From contig JAEUHP010000171.1 in NCBI GenBank assembly GCA_016795295.1, positions 1 through 64,000 of the forward strand: a stretch of 64,000 nt of DNA, given 5' to 3'. Position numbers and translations under genes: made by a program. Positions 8,929-17,022 of this stretch are shown one piece after another; the stretch's first letter is position 1, and every line of letters starts with the position of its first letter. The notes beneath the pieces were generated by a model. The model did no database searches. It had not been told where the DNA came from and worked only from the letters and a program-made list of their open reading frames with translations. Source of the DNA: Planctomycetota bacterium. GTDB taxonomy: Bacteria; Planctomycetota; UBA1135; UBA2386.

Positions 8929-10359
8929 ATGTCCATGGCAACCTCCCGGTGCATCTCCTCCACGGCGGCGCTGGCCAGTGCGCTCACCAGCGTGCTGCTC
9001 GCCCAGGCCCCGACGCCGAGCACGACGCCCCGCTCCGCCGAGGCCATCACCGCCGAGCTCGACGCCCTGTTCCAGCCCCTGGTGGCCGGCGGCCTCTGCC
9101 CCGGCCTCGTGGTCGGCGTGCTCGACGGCGATTTCCGCTGCGTGCGCGGCTACGGCCAGCGCGCCGCCGACCAACCGACCCAGCCCACTGGCGCGACCCT
9201 CTACGAAATCGGCTCCAACAGCAAGGTCTTCACCGGCCTCCTGCTGGCCGATGCCGTGGTGCGTGGCGTGGTGCGCCTCGACGACCCGGTGCAGAAGTTC
9301 CTGCCCGAAGACGTGCCGCTGCCGAGCCACGAGCCGGACCAGCCGATCCTGCTGTGGCACCTCGCCACCCACAGTTCGGGGCTGCCACGGCTGCCCGACA
9401 TGAAGGGCAGCGACCCCCAGGACCCCTACGCACACTTCACGGTCGAACGCCTGCATCAGGCCCTGCCCAAACTGCGCGTGCGGCGCGCGCCTGGCGCCAA
9501 GTACGAATACAGCAACCTCGGTGCGGGCCTGTTGGGCCACGTGCTCGCCCGCGCCCAGGGCTGTGCCGACTACGAGAGCCTGCTGCGCGAACGCCTCTGC
9601 AAGCCACTCGGCCTCGCCGACACCGTGGTGGCGCTCACGCCGGAGCTGCAGCAGCGCCTCGCGCCGCCACACGACGCCGATGGCGACCCGGACCACCTCT
9701 GGGACCTGGCCGCGCTGGCCGGTGCTGGCGGCATCCGCAGCACGGTCGACGACCTGCTGCGCTTCCTCGGCGCCCAGATCACCCCACCGGAGCCCCTGGC
9801 GGCGGCCGTGCGGCTCAGCCAGCAGAAGCACCACGACGGCCAGAACGGCATCGCCATGGCGCTTGGCTGGCACCTGGCACGCGACGGCGCGACGTTCGTG
9901 CACAGCGGCCAGACCGGCGGCTACCACTCCTACTGCGCGGTGGTGCCGAGCACGCGCCGCGCAGTGTGTGTGCTGACCAACAGCCCGACCGGCCAGATCG
10001 ACGTGGCCGGTGAACGCTTGGTGCAGTTCCTGCACGGCATGTCGGTGGCCCCGCTGGCCGTCGCGCCGCCGGTGGCGCTCGAACGCAGCGTGCTGGCGCG
10101 CTACGTCGGCAGCTACCGCATGAACACGCTGCTCAAGTTCACGGTGACGCTCGGCGAACGTGGCCTCTCGGCGCAATTGACCGGCCAGCCGGCGTTGCGC
10201 ATCCACCCCCGTTCGGCCACCGAGTTCGCCTACCGCGCGGTCGACGCCAGCATCACGTTCGAACTGGACGGCGAGACGGTGACGGCCTTGGTCTTGCACC
10301 AGAACGGCCAAGACGTCCGCTGCGAACGCATCGCAGCGCCAGCGGCAGCCGGCAAGTGA
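8929..10359 (+). CDS. Serine beta-lactamase/DD-peptidase-like exported hydrolase
   Basis: 476 residues with a signal peptide (about 1-26, ending LLAQ). It belongs to the class C beta-lactamase / AmpC-EstB / penicillin-binding family: catalytic S96-N-S-K99 in EIGSNSKVFTG, Y194-S-N196 in YEYSNLG, and H325-S-G in VHSGQTGGY in place of KTG. A C-terminal domain of about 100 residues (from about residue 385) resembles DUF3471-type lipocalin-like tails. The HSG triad is common in esterases and D-aminopeptidases of this family, so true beta-lactamase activity should not be assumed. Periplasmic. It is followed by two strong hairpins. Confidence 0.85.
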   Translation: MSMATSRCISSTAALASALTSVLLAQAPTPSTTPRSAEAITAELDALFQPLVAGGLCPGLVVGVLDGDFRCVRGYGQRAADQPTQPTGATLYEIGSNSKVFTGLLLADAVVRGVVRLDDPVQKFLPEDVPLPSHEPDQPILLWHLATHSSGLPRLPDMKGSDPQDPYAHFTVERLHQALPKLRVRRAPGAKYEYSNLGAGLLGHVLARAQGCADYESLLRERLCKPLGLADTVVALTPELQQRLAPPHDADGDPDHLWDLAALAGAGGIRSTVDDLLRFLGAQITPPEPLAAAVRLSQQKHHDGQNGIAMALGWHLARDGATFVHSGQTGGYHSYCAVVPSTRRAVCVLTNSPTGQIDVAGERLVQFLHGMSVAPLAVAPPVALERSVLARYVGSYRMNTLLKFTVTLGERGLSAQLTGQPALRIHPRSATEFAYRAVDASITFELDGETVTALVLHQNGQDVRCERIAAPAAAGK

Positions 10360-10366
10360 CGCATGG

Positions 10367-10415
10367 GCCGGCCGCCACCGGCGGCCGGCGCGGGACCCGC
10401 CCTCAGGTGGGCGGG
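10367..10415 (+). terminator. Tandem GC-rich hairpins after the beta-lactamase-like gene
   Basis: Two perfect inverted repeats follow each other within 8-56 bp of the stop codon. The first has 9-bp arms (GCCGGCCGC 10367-10375 and its complement 10381-10389) around a 5-nt loop. The second has 7-bp arms (CCCGCCC 10396-10402 and GGGCGGG 10409-10415) around 6 nt. There is no T-run, so this is a hairpin-type end or mRNA-stabilising structure rather than a classical intrinsic terminator. Confidence 0.5.
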
Positions 10416-10454
10416 GCGAACTGCCGATAGCACGGGGACCAAGGAGACGGCGCA

Positions 10455-11510
10455 ATGACCGAGACAGGCAATCCCCGAGTGGTGCTGGTGGTTCCAACCG
10501 TGCGGCAGGAGTGCATGCGGCAGTTCCTGGACGCGTGGGAACCCGAGTTCGCGGGCCACGAACTGATCGTCGTGGAAGACAACCCCGAACGCACCTTCGA
10601 ACTGCGCAGCAGCGCGCGCATCACGCACTACAGTTGGCGCGACATCGACCAGACGCTCGGCGAGAACCGCTGGATCGTGCCGCGGCGGACCGACTGCGTG
10701 CGCAGCTTCGGCTACTGGCAGGCGTGGCGCAGGAAGCCCGACCTGATCGTCACCCTCGACGACGATTGCCTGCCGCCGGCGTCCGGCCCGCGCGGCTTCC
10801 TGGCCGCGCACTGGCGGCGGCTGGAGCAGGGCGGCGGCCACGACGCGTGGGTGTCGACCACCAGCGGCACCGTGCCGCGCGGTGTGCCCTACCACGAACG
10901 GCAGCGCCGCCAGCGCGCGGTGATCAACCACGGCCTGTGGACCAACGTCATCGACTACGACGCGATCACGCAATTGAGCCAGGTGCGCACGCCGACGCCG
11001 GTCGACTTCCCGGACCAGACCATCCCGCGCGGCGCCTTCTATCCGATGTGCGGCATGAACCTGGCGTTCCGGCCGGAGATCACGCCGGCGCTGTACTTCC
11101 TGCTGATGGGCCGCGACTTTGGCGTCGACCGCTTCGGCGACATCTGGGCCGGCCTGTTCAGCAAGCGCATCTGCGACCATCTCGGTTGGGCGGTCAACAG
11201 CGGCAGCCCGACCGTGCACCACGCGCGCGCCTCGAACGTGTGGGCCAACCTGCGCAAGGAAGCGCCCGGCATGGAACGCAACGAGACGCTGTGGCGGCTG
11301 GTCGACGGCACGGTGCTGACCGCGACCACGCCGGCCGGTTGTTACCGCGAACTGGCCGCGGCGGTGGCGGCGGTCGCCGGCGACGATGCGTGGCTGCAGA
11401 AGGTGGCCACGGCGATGCGCCTCTGGAGCGAGCTGTTCGTCGAACCCACCGTGGCTCTGCAGCCGCAGCCGGGCCAGCGCGAGAAGGTGCCCGCCGGAGT
11501 GTTGGCGTGA
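10455..11510 (+). CDS. Reversibly glycosylated polypeptide / UDP-arabinopyranose mutase-like protein
   Basis: 351 residues closely matching the plant RGP/UAM layout: TLDDDCLPP (acidic D102-D104), SGTVPRGVPYHER, FYPMCGMNLAF, YFLLMGRDFGVDRFGDIWAG, CDHLGWAV and ASNVWANLRKE. From memory, two arginines seven residues apart (R158 and R165 in rice) are needed for reversible glycosylation and mutase activity. Here R142 and R149 have the same spacing. The predicted reaction is UDP-arabinopyranose to UDP-arabinofuranose, or transfer of another sugar nucleotide, in the cytosol. GGAG 8 nt before the ATG supports the start. The stop overlaps the GTG start of the next glycosyltransferase, which implies translational coupling and a glycan-building role. 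Confidence 0.85.
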   Translation: MTETGNPRVVLVVPTVRQECMRQFLDAWEPEFAGHELIVVEDNPERTFELRSSARITHYSWRDIDQTLGENRWIVPRRTDCVRSFGYWQAWRRKPDLIVTLDDDCLPPASGPRGFLAAHWRRLEQGGGHDAWVSTTSGTVPRGVPYHERQRRQRAVINHGLWTNVIDYDAITQLSQVRTPTPVDFPDQTIPRGAFYPMCGMNLAFRPEITPALYFLLMGRDFGVDRFGDIWAGLFSKRICDHLGWAVNSGSPTVHHARASNVWANLRKEAPGMERNETLWRLVDGTVLTATTPAGCYRELAAAVAAVAGDDAWLQKVATAMRLWSELFVEPTVALQPQPGQREKVPAGVLA

Positions 11511-14500
11511 GTGCTGGGGCCGCGGTGGCGCTGCCCCGGGTGGCGGTGGTGTTCGCCGTCTGCAACCACCGCGCCACCTTGCCAGCGCTGCTGGCGGCAC
11601 TCGAACGCACCGACTGGCCGGAGCTGCAGATCGTCGCCGTCGACTGCGGTTCGACCGACGGTTCCCTGACGCTGCTGCGCCAACGCGCCGCGGCCTCAGG
11701 GCTGCCGTTCACACTGCTCGAACTCCCCGGGGTCGGCCGCGCCACGGCCCTGCAAGCCGGCTTCGACACCGCCGGCACCGCCGACGTGGTGCGCGTGCAC
11801 GCCGACGTGGTGCCCGACGGCACCGCGTGGCTGCACGGCCTGCACCGCGTGCTGGTCCAGCATCCCGAGTGCGGCATCGTCGGCGCGAAGATCGCGCTGG
11901 CCACCGGCCGCCTGCAATCGTGCGGTCGCAGCCTGATCTCCGGTCTCGGCATCGCCGGCGACTGGAGCAACCTGCGCTGGCAGGAGGGCGACCGCGACGA
12001 AGCAACCCGTCCGACCGAAGTCGACGGCGTGGCCGGCGAACTGTGCTGGATCCGCCGCACCGTGCTCGACCGGACCGGTGGCCTCGACGCCAACTTCGAT
12101 CCGGTGTTCGGCGACGACGACGATCTGTGCCTGCGTGCGCGCTGGCACGGCTTCGCGGTGTTCGTCGAACCCGCCGTGCGCGGCGTGCACTTCGGCCCGC
12201 GCTGGACGCCGTCGACCAACGCCAGCATGGCGGAGCCCAGCGGCCAACTCGAGCGCTGGCTCACCGACCGCACCGCCCTCGCCACCGCGCACCGCGACTA
12301 CTGGCAGCGCAAGTGGGGTTTCGACCCGGCCGCCCCCGACCTGCACGAGGTGCGCCGCCGCTATGGCCACACGCGCATCTGCTGGCGCATCGGCGAACGG
12401 CTCACCGAACGGCTCGCTGCGCAACCGGCCGTCGACGCCTGCCTGGTGACGTGGAACAGCCGGCAGCTGCTGCCGCGCATGCTGGACGCGCTGGCCGAGA
12501 CGCAGTACCCGAACCTCGAAGTCTGGATCGCCGACAACGGCAGCACCGACGGCACGCGCGAGTACCTGGCCGAACGCCGGGCCGACTTCCCGTTCCCGCT
12601 GCACGTGCTGGAACTGCCGCAGAACATGGGCGTGGCGCAGGGCCTCAACGTGGCGTTCGCCGCGGGCAAGGCGCCGCTGGTCGCCCGACTCGACGACGAC
12701 ACCATCGTCTCGCCCGAGTGGCTCGAACGGCTGGTGCCGCGTTTCCACCAGCGTCCCTACGCCGGCATGGTCGGCCCAGCCATCGACAACGACAACGAAG
12801 GCGCGGGCCTGCAAGCCGGTCCGTGCCGCGAATGGCCCGCAGGCCTGCCCGGCAACCGCGCGCAGGACCACGGCGTGGCACAGGGCCTGGTGCGGGTGGT
12901 CACCGTGCGCGGCTGCTGCAACCTGTACCGGCGCTCGGTGTTCTCGACCATCGGCCTGCTCGACGTGCGCTTCTCACCGAGCCAGTTCGACGAGTGGGAC
13001 CACCACGTGGCCTTGTGCGTCGCCGGCTACGAGGCGCTGTACGACGGCTCGGTCACGGTGCGCCACCAATTGACGCAAGGGCGCGTGGCCACGCCGGCGG
13101 CCCGCGCCAATTCGTTCGGCAACCACGCGAAGTCGCGCGGCAAGTGGAGTCCCGACCACGTCGAAGCGCTGCACCGTGGCATCGATCTGTCGATCGACGG
13201 CCGCCTGCTGCCGCCCGACGGCGACACCTCGGCCTTGCGCGCCCACCTGCCGCGAGTGCCGGCCGGGCCGCCCGGCCCAGTGCCCCGCGACCCGGACGAA
13301 TTGGCGGAGCTCACGGCGCGGGCCCGGCGCTGCAGCCTGCTGCGTTCGCCGGACGGGCCGCTGGCGCCATGGTGGCACCACCAGCTCGAGTTCGCGGAAG
13401 AAGCGCAGCGCCTCGGCGACCCGCGCAGCGCTGCGGTGGCCCAATGCGTGCAGGATCTCTGGAGCCACGAGCCGCGCACGCTCCTGTTGGTGGCCAGGCA
13501 GTGGGCCGCGGACGGCGACCTGGAGCGCGCCAGGACCCTGGCCGAACGGGCGACCTGGCTGGCGCCCGATCGCCCGGAGGTCGCGCTCGCTGCGGCCGAG
13601 CTGCGCACGCCCCGCGGGGCCCCGGCGGTGCCTCGCACCGATCGCACCGAACCGCCCCAACCGCGCGTGCTGTTGCTGCCACCGCTCGACGACGGCCAGG
13701 AGCAGGCCCAGCGTTCCGCGCGGCTGGTCCAGGCCGCGCTGCACAGCATCGGGATCGCCGCGGCGATCGAAACCCGCCTGACTCCGGACCTGCGCGGCGC
13801 CACGGTGGTGCACGCGTTCGGCCTGCTCGATGCGCCGACCTTGCTCGGCCGTCTGCAGGTCGTGCGCGCCATGCAAGCGCCGACCCGCATCGTCCTGTCG
13901 CCGCTGCTCGGCGACGCTGGCCGCGCGCGCTGGCTCGAGCAGGTGCTCGGCAGCAACCAGCTGCGCAGCGCCCAGGAACTGCGCGGCGTGTTCGCCGCGC
14001 TCGCCAACGGCAAGGTGCGGCTGGAGGGCTGCAAGGACGGTCGCTACGACCCGCCCGAGCCGAGCCACGTGCGCGCCTACGAGGCTCGGTGTCTGTCGTT
14101 CTGCGACGCCGTGCTCGCCCACCGTGCCGAGGATCTGACCTGGCTCGCCACACGCCACCCCGGACTGCCGCCGCGACACTGCGTGCCCGAAGGCGTGCCC
14201 TGCATCCCCACGCCGCCGCCGACCCAGCGCGAACCGATGGCGCACGGGGCGCTGTTCGTCGGCCCGCTCGATCTGGTCGACGGGCACCTGGCCACCGTGC
14301 TCGCGCTGCAGGGCTCGGGGCTGCCGCTGACCTTGTACGGCCGCAGCCAGCCGAAGGTCGCCGGCTGGCATCTGCGCAGCCTCGGTGGTCCCGCAGTGCA
14401 CTGGCGCGGCCCCCTGGACGATCAGGGCCTGCTGGCCGCGTGTGCCGCCAGTGCCGTGCTGGTCTGGCTGCCCGCGGCACCGGTGTCGTTCGATCTGCCG

Positions 14501-14830
14501 CTGCGCGCCGCCGTGGCCGGCTGTGGCCTGGTGCTGCCGAAGGGTGTCGGTGCCGAGGCGGTGTTCGGCGCACTCGCGAGCTACGTCGACCCCGCCGACC
14601 TCGCCGGCGTGCGCACCGCGGCGCTCGCCGAGGCCGCACACGCGCGCGACCCGGCACGCGCGCCTGCGCGCGCGGCACTGCGCGAGGCCGCCTCGCTGCA
14701 GCGCTACGGCGCCGCGCTGGCAGCGGTCTATGGCCTGCCAGGGTCCTACACGTTGCCGCAAGCGGTGCGCCAAGCCGGCCAGACGCACGGGCTGCCGGCG
14801 GCCGCGCACCTCGCCTGCCGCACGGGGTGA
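11507..14830 (+). CDS. Multidomain glycosyltransferase (GT2-GT2-helical-GT4-like)
   Basis: 1,107 residues from a GTG start that overlaps the previous stop (GTGA) and has GGAG 7 nt upstream. The first GT2 domain (~10-285) shows VAVVFAVCNHRATLPALL, VDCGSTDGS and FGDDDDLCLRAR. The second (~307-575) shows CLVTWNSRQLLPRML, ADNGSTDGT, ARLDDDTIVSPEW and a DEWDH acceptor motif. Residues ~595-715 are helical and TPR-like. The remainder (~718-1107) looks like a GT4/GT-B fold with a degenerate first half. It likely adds two or three different sugars to a surface glycan. Which donors it uses is unknown, though a furanose supplied by the upstream mutase is plausible. Confidence 0.85.
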   Translation: MSAGAAVALPRVAVVFAVCNHRATLPALLAALERTDWPELQIVAVDCGSTDGSLTLLRQRAAASGLPFTLLELPGVGRATALQAGFDTAGTADVVRVHADVVPDGTAWLHGLHRVLVQHPECGIVGAKIALATGRLQSCGRSLISGLGIAGDWSNLRWQEGDRDEATRPTEVDGVAGELCWIRRTVLDRTGGLDANFDPVFGDDDDLCLRARWHGFAVFVEPAVRGVHFGPRWTPSTNASMAEPSGQLERWLTDRTALATAHRDYWQRKWGFDPAAPDLHEVRRRYGHTRICWRIGERLTERLAAQPAVDACLVTWNSRQLLPRMLDALAETQYPNLEVWIADNGSTDGTREYLAERRADFPFPLHVLELPQNMGVAQGLNVAFAAGKAPLVARLDDDTIVSPEWLERLVPRFHQRPYAGMVGPAIDNDNEGAGLQAGPCREWPAGLPGNRAQDHGVAQGLVRVVTVRGCCNLYRRSVFSTIGLLDVRFSPSQFDEWDHHVALCVAGYEALYDGSVTVRHQLTQGRVATPAARANSFGNHAKSRGKWSPDHVEALHRGIDLSIDGRLLPPDGDTSALRAHLPRVPAGPPGPVPRDPDELAELTARARRCSLLRSPDGPLAPWWHHQLEFAEEAQRLGDPRSAAVAQCVQDLWSHEPRTLLLVARQWAADGDLERARTLAERATWLAPDRPEVALAAAELRTPRGAPAVPRTDRTEPPQPRVLLLPPLDDGQEQAQRSARLVQAALHSIGIAAAIETRLTPDLRGATVVHAFGLLDAPTLLGRLQVVRAMQAPTRIVLSPLLGDAGRARWLEQVLGSNQLRSAQELRGVFAALANGKVRLEGCKDGRYDPPEPSHVRAYEARCLSFCDAVLAHRAEDLTWLATRHPGLPPRHCVPEGVPCIPTPPPTQREPMAHGALFVGPLDLVDGHLATVLALQGSGLPLTLYGRSQPKVAGWHLRSLGGPAVHWRGPLDDQGLLAACAASAVLVWLPAAPVSFDLPLRAAVAGCGLVLPKGVGAEAVFGALASYVDPADLAGVRTAALAEAAHARDPARAPARAALREAASLQRYGAALAAVYGLPGSYTLPQAVRQAGQTHGLPAAAHLACRTG

Positions 14831-14863
14831 CGCCCATCGCTTGTGCGGCGATCGGCAGCCCAC

Positions 14864-14869
14864 TAGCGT
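14864..14869 (+). promoter_or_regulatory. TANNNT -10-like element of the FkbM gene
   Basis: TAGCGT lies 6 nt before the ATG at 14876. A TTG-type hexamer (TTGTGC, weak) sits 17 bp upstream of it. With the start codon so close to the -10, transcription would begin at or next to the ATG, giving a leaderless message. There is no Shine-Dalgarno. Confidence 0.45.
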
Positions 14870-14875
14870 ACGCGG

Positions 14876-15703
14876 ATGAATGTGGCCCTGGTCGACCAGC
14901 GCTCCGCGTGGCGTTCGCTGTCGTACTTCGTCTTGCGCCATGTGCTCCGCCACGAACAGATCACGGCGCGGCTGCCGGGCCTCGACCTGCGCATCCGCGC
15001 CTACACCCGCGACTTGATGGGGCGGCACCTGTACAAGCGCGGGCAATACGAGCAGATCCTCAGCAACTTCGTGTTGCACGAACTGCAACTCGCCGACGAC
15101 GCCGTGGCGCTCGATCTCGGGGCCAATCTCGGCTGGTACTCGCTGTTGCTGGCCCGGCGCTGGCCACAGCTGCGCATCCACGCCTTCGAGCCCGAGCCGC
15201 GCAATCTGGCGCTGCTCGAGCGCAATGTCCGAGACAACGGCATCACCAACGTCACCGTGCACGGCGCAGCGGTCGCGGAGCGCGGTGGCACCATGGAGTT
15301 CTATCCCTACCCGGAGAAGAACATGGGGCGCCACTCCCTGGTCCCGCAGCCCGGGTGCACGCCGATCACGGTGCCGGTGACGACCGTCGACGATTTTCTG
15401 CAGCGCGCGCAGCTGGATCCGGGCGCCGTCCAGTTCGTGAAGCTCGACGTCGAAGGCTACGAGCTGCCGGCGCTGCAAGGCGCCCGATCCCTGCTCGCGG
15501 CACGACCTCGCATCCTCGCCGAGTTCGCGCCGAAGTACCTGCGCCGCGCCGGCCAGGACCCCGCGGCGCTGCTGCAGTTCCTGCAGGATGCGGGGTTCCG
15601 GCCGTTCTCGTGCACGGCTCGCGGTGTGCAGCCATTGGACTTGACCGGCCTCGCGGACGGCATGCGCCGCGTGGACATCCTGTGGCAGAAAGCGGGCTCC
15701 TGA
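14876..15703 (+). CDS. FkbM-family SAM-dependent methyltransferase
   Basis: 275 residues. The SAM-binding motif I is ALDLGANLGWYS (D80-G86), followed by the acidic loop HAFEPEPRNLALLERN and the FkbM signature FVKLDVEGYELPALQGA. The family O-methylates sugars or other acceptors. In this position, after two glycan enzymes and before a sugar aminotransferase, methylation of a surface polysaccharide residue is the likely role. It is separated from the glycosyltransferase gene by 45 bp and has its own TANNNT element, so it may be independently transcribed. Confidence 0.88.
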   Translation: MNVALVDQRSAWRSLSYFVLRHVLRHEQITARLPGLDLRIRAYTRDLMGRHLYKRGQYEQILSNFVLHELQLADDAVALDLGANLGWYSLLLARRWPQLRIHAFEPEPRNLALLERNVRDNGITNVTVHGAAVAERGGTMEFYPYPEKNMGRHSLVPQPGCTPITVPVTTVDDFLQRAQLDPGAVQFVKLDVEGYELPALQGARSLLAARPRILAEFAPKYLRRAGQDPAALLQFLQDAGFRPFSCTARGVQPLDLTGLADGMRRVDILWQKAGS

Positions 15704-15783
15704 GCCCCGCCGAGTGCGCCGCAGCCACGCGGCCACTCGGCTCGCAGTGCCTGCAGATCCGTGCCCCGCGGGGCCGGATGCGG

Positions 15784-15789
15784 TAGCCT
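15784..15789 (+). promoter_or_regulatory. TANNNT -10-like element of the aminotransferase gene
   Basis: TAGCCT lies 12 nt before the ATG at 15802, after a GC-rich stretch. No convincing -35 or Shine-Dalgarno is visible. It fits the recurring short-leader pattern seen at 14864, 20760 and 55486. Confidence 0.35.
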
Positions 15790-15801
15790 CGGCGGCCTCG
15801 C

Positions 15802-16953
15802 ATGCGCTCTTCCTACTTGGTGTTCGGTCAGCCCCTGATCGAGCCACCCGAAATCGACGAAGTGCTCGCCTCGCTGCGCTCGGCGTGGCTCGGCACCGGA
15901 CCCAAGGTCGCCGAGTTCGAACGCCGCGTGGCCGCCTACAAGGGCGTGCCGCACGCCCTGGCCCTGAACTCCTGCACCGCCGGACTGCACCTCGCCTGCC
16001 TGGTGCTCGGCCTCGGGCCGGGCGACGAAGTCATCACCACGCCCCTGACCTTCTGCGCGTCGGTGAACGCCATCGTGCACGCCGGGGCCACCCCGGTGCT
16101 GGCCGACGTCGATCCGCTGACCATGAACCTCGATCCGGCCGAGGTGCGGCGCAAGATCACCAAACGCACCAAGGCGCTGCTGCCGGTGCACTTCGCCGGG
16201 CGCCCCTGCGCGATGGCCGAACTGATGGCGATCGCGGCCGAACACCGCCTCAAGGTGATCGAAGACTGCGCCCACGCCATCGAAACCGAGTACCGCGGCC
16301 AACGCGCCGGCACCATCGGCGACCTCGGCGTGCTGTCGTTCTACTCGACCAAGAACATCGTCACCGGCGAGGGCGGCATGGTGCTGACGCGCGATCCGGA
16401 GCTGGCCCGCCGCATCAAGGTGATGGGCCTGCACGGCATGTCGGCCGACGCCTGGAAGCGCTTCTCCGACGACGGCTACAAGCACTACGACGTCGAGGAG
16501 ATCGGCTTCAAGTACAACATGATGGACCTGCAGGCGGCGATCGGCATGCACCAGATCGGCCGCGTCGAAGCGTGGTGGCAACGGCGCTGGCAGATCTGGC
16601 AGCGCTACCTGCGCGAACTCGGCGATCTGCCGCTCGGCTTGCCGGCTGGCTGGCCGGCCGACGAACGCCACGCACTGCACCTGTTCGTGCTGCAAGTGGA
16701 TCGCGCCCGCTGCGGCCGTTCGCGCGATGAGCTGCTGATGGATCTGCATCGGCAGAACATCGGTTCCGGGGTGCACTACCGGTCGATTCCGAGCCTCTCG
16801 GTCTACCAGCGACGCTTCGGCTGGCGACGCGAGGACACGCCGGTGGCGACGGCACTCGGCGACCGCGCCCTGTCGCTGCCGTTGTCGCCGAAGCTCACCG
16901 ACGACGACGTGGGCGACGTGATCGCGGCGGTGCGGCACGCGCTGCGGCGCTGA
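15802..16953 (+). CDS. DegT/DnrJ/EryC1/StrS sugar aminotransferase
   Basis: 383 residues. PLP-dependent fold with the family motifs ALNSCTAGLHLAC, ITTPLTFCASVNA, VIEDCAHA (D155 contacts the PLP ring nitrogen) and SFYSTKNIVTGEGG, where K184 forms the Schiff base. The C-terminal part has VHYRSIPSLSVYQRRFGW, which binds the sugar nucleotide in homologues. It should aminate a keto-sugar nucleotide for polysaccharide assembly, in keeping with the glycosyltransferase and methyltransferase genes just upstream. The sugar cannot be told from sequence. Full length for the family (about 370-400 residues). Confidence 0.92.
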   Translation: MRSSYLVFGQPLIEPPEIDEVLASLRSAWLGTGPKVAEFERRVAAYKGVPHALALNSCTAGLHLACLVLGLGPGDEVITTPLTFCASVNAIVHAGATPVLADVDPLTMNLDPAEVRRKITKRTKALLPVHFAGRPCAMAELMAIAAEHRLKVIEDCAHAIETEYRGQRAGTIGDLGVLSFYSTKNIVTGEGGMVLTRDPELARRIKVMGLHGMSADAWKRFSDDGYKHYDVEEIGFKYNMMDLQAAIGMHQIGRVEAWWQRRWQIWQRYLRELGDLPLGLPAGWPADERHALHLFVLQVDRARCGRSRDELLMDLHRQNIGSGVHYRSIPSLSVYQRRFGWRREDTPVATALGDRALSLPLSPKLTDDDVGDVIAAVRHALRR

Positions 16954-16991
16954 GCGGCGCGCAGGCCGTGCCCAGGCACCGAGCCGAGCGC

Positions 16992-16997
16992 TAGAAT
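16992..16997 (+). promoter_or_regulatory. TAGAAT -10-like element of the HEAT/VWA gene
   Basis: TAGAAT (one change from TATAAT) lies 25 nt before the ATG at 17023 and overlaps an earlier in-frame ATG at 16996. If it is a real -10, the message would start near 17004 and only the 17023 start could be used, which argues for the shorter protein. Confidence 0.4.
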
Positions 16998-17022
16998 GCC
17001 CGGCTTGCCCGCCACCCGCACC

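Noticed and set aside
8929-10359. Antibiotic-resistance beta-lactamase
   Set aside because: The third motif is HSG rather than KTG and the protein has a DUF3471-like tail, so esterase or peptidase activity is at least as likely.
11386-15786. A 1,466-codon plus-strand frame overlapping the glycan genes
   Set aside because: It is in a different frame from the glycosyltransferase and methyltransferase and is dominated by Arg, Pro and Ala, so it is a shadow frame.
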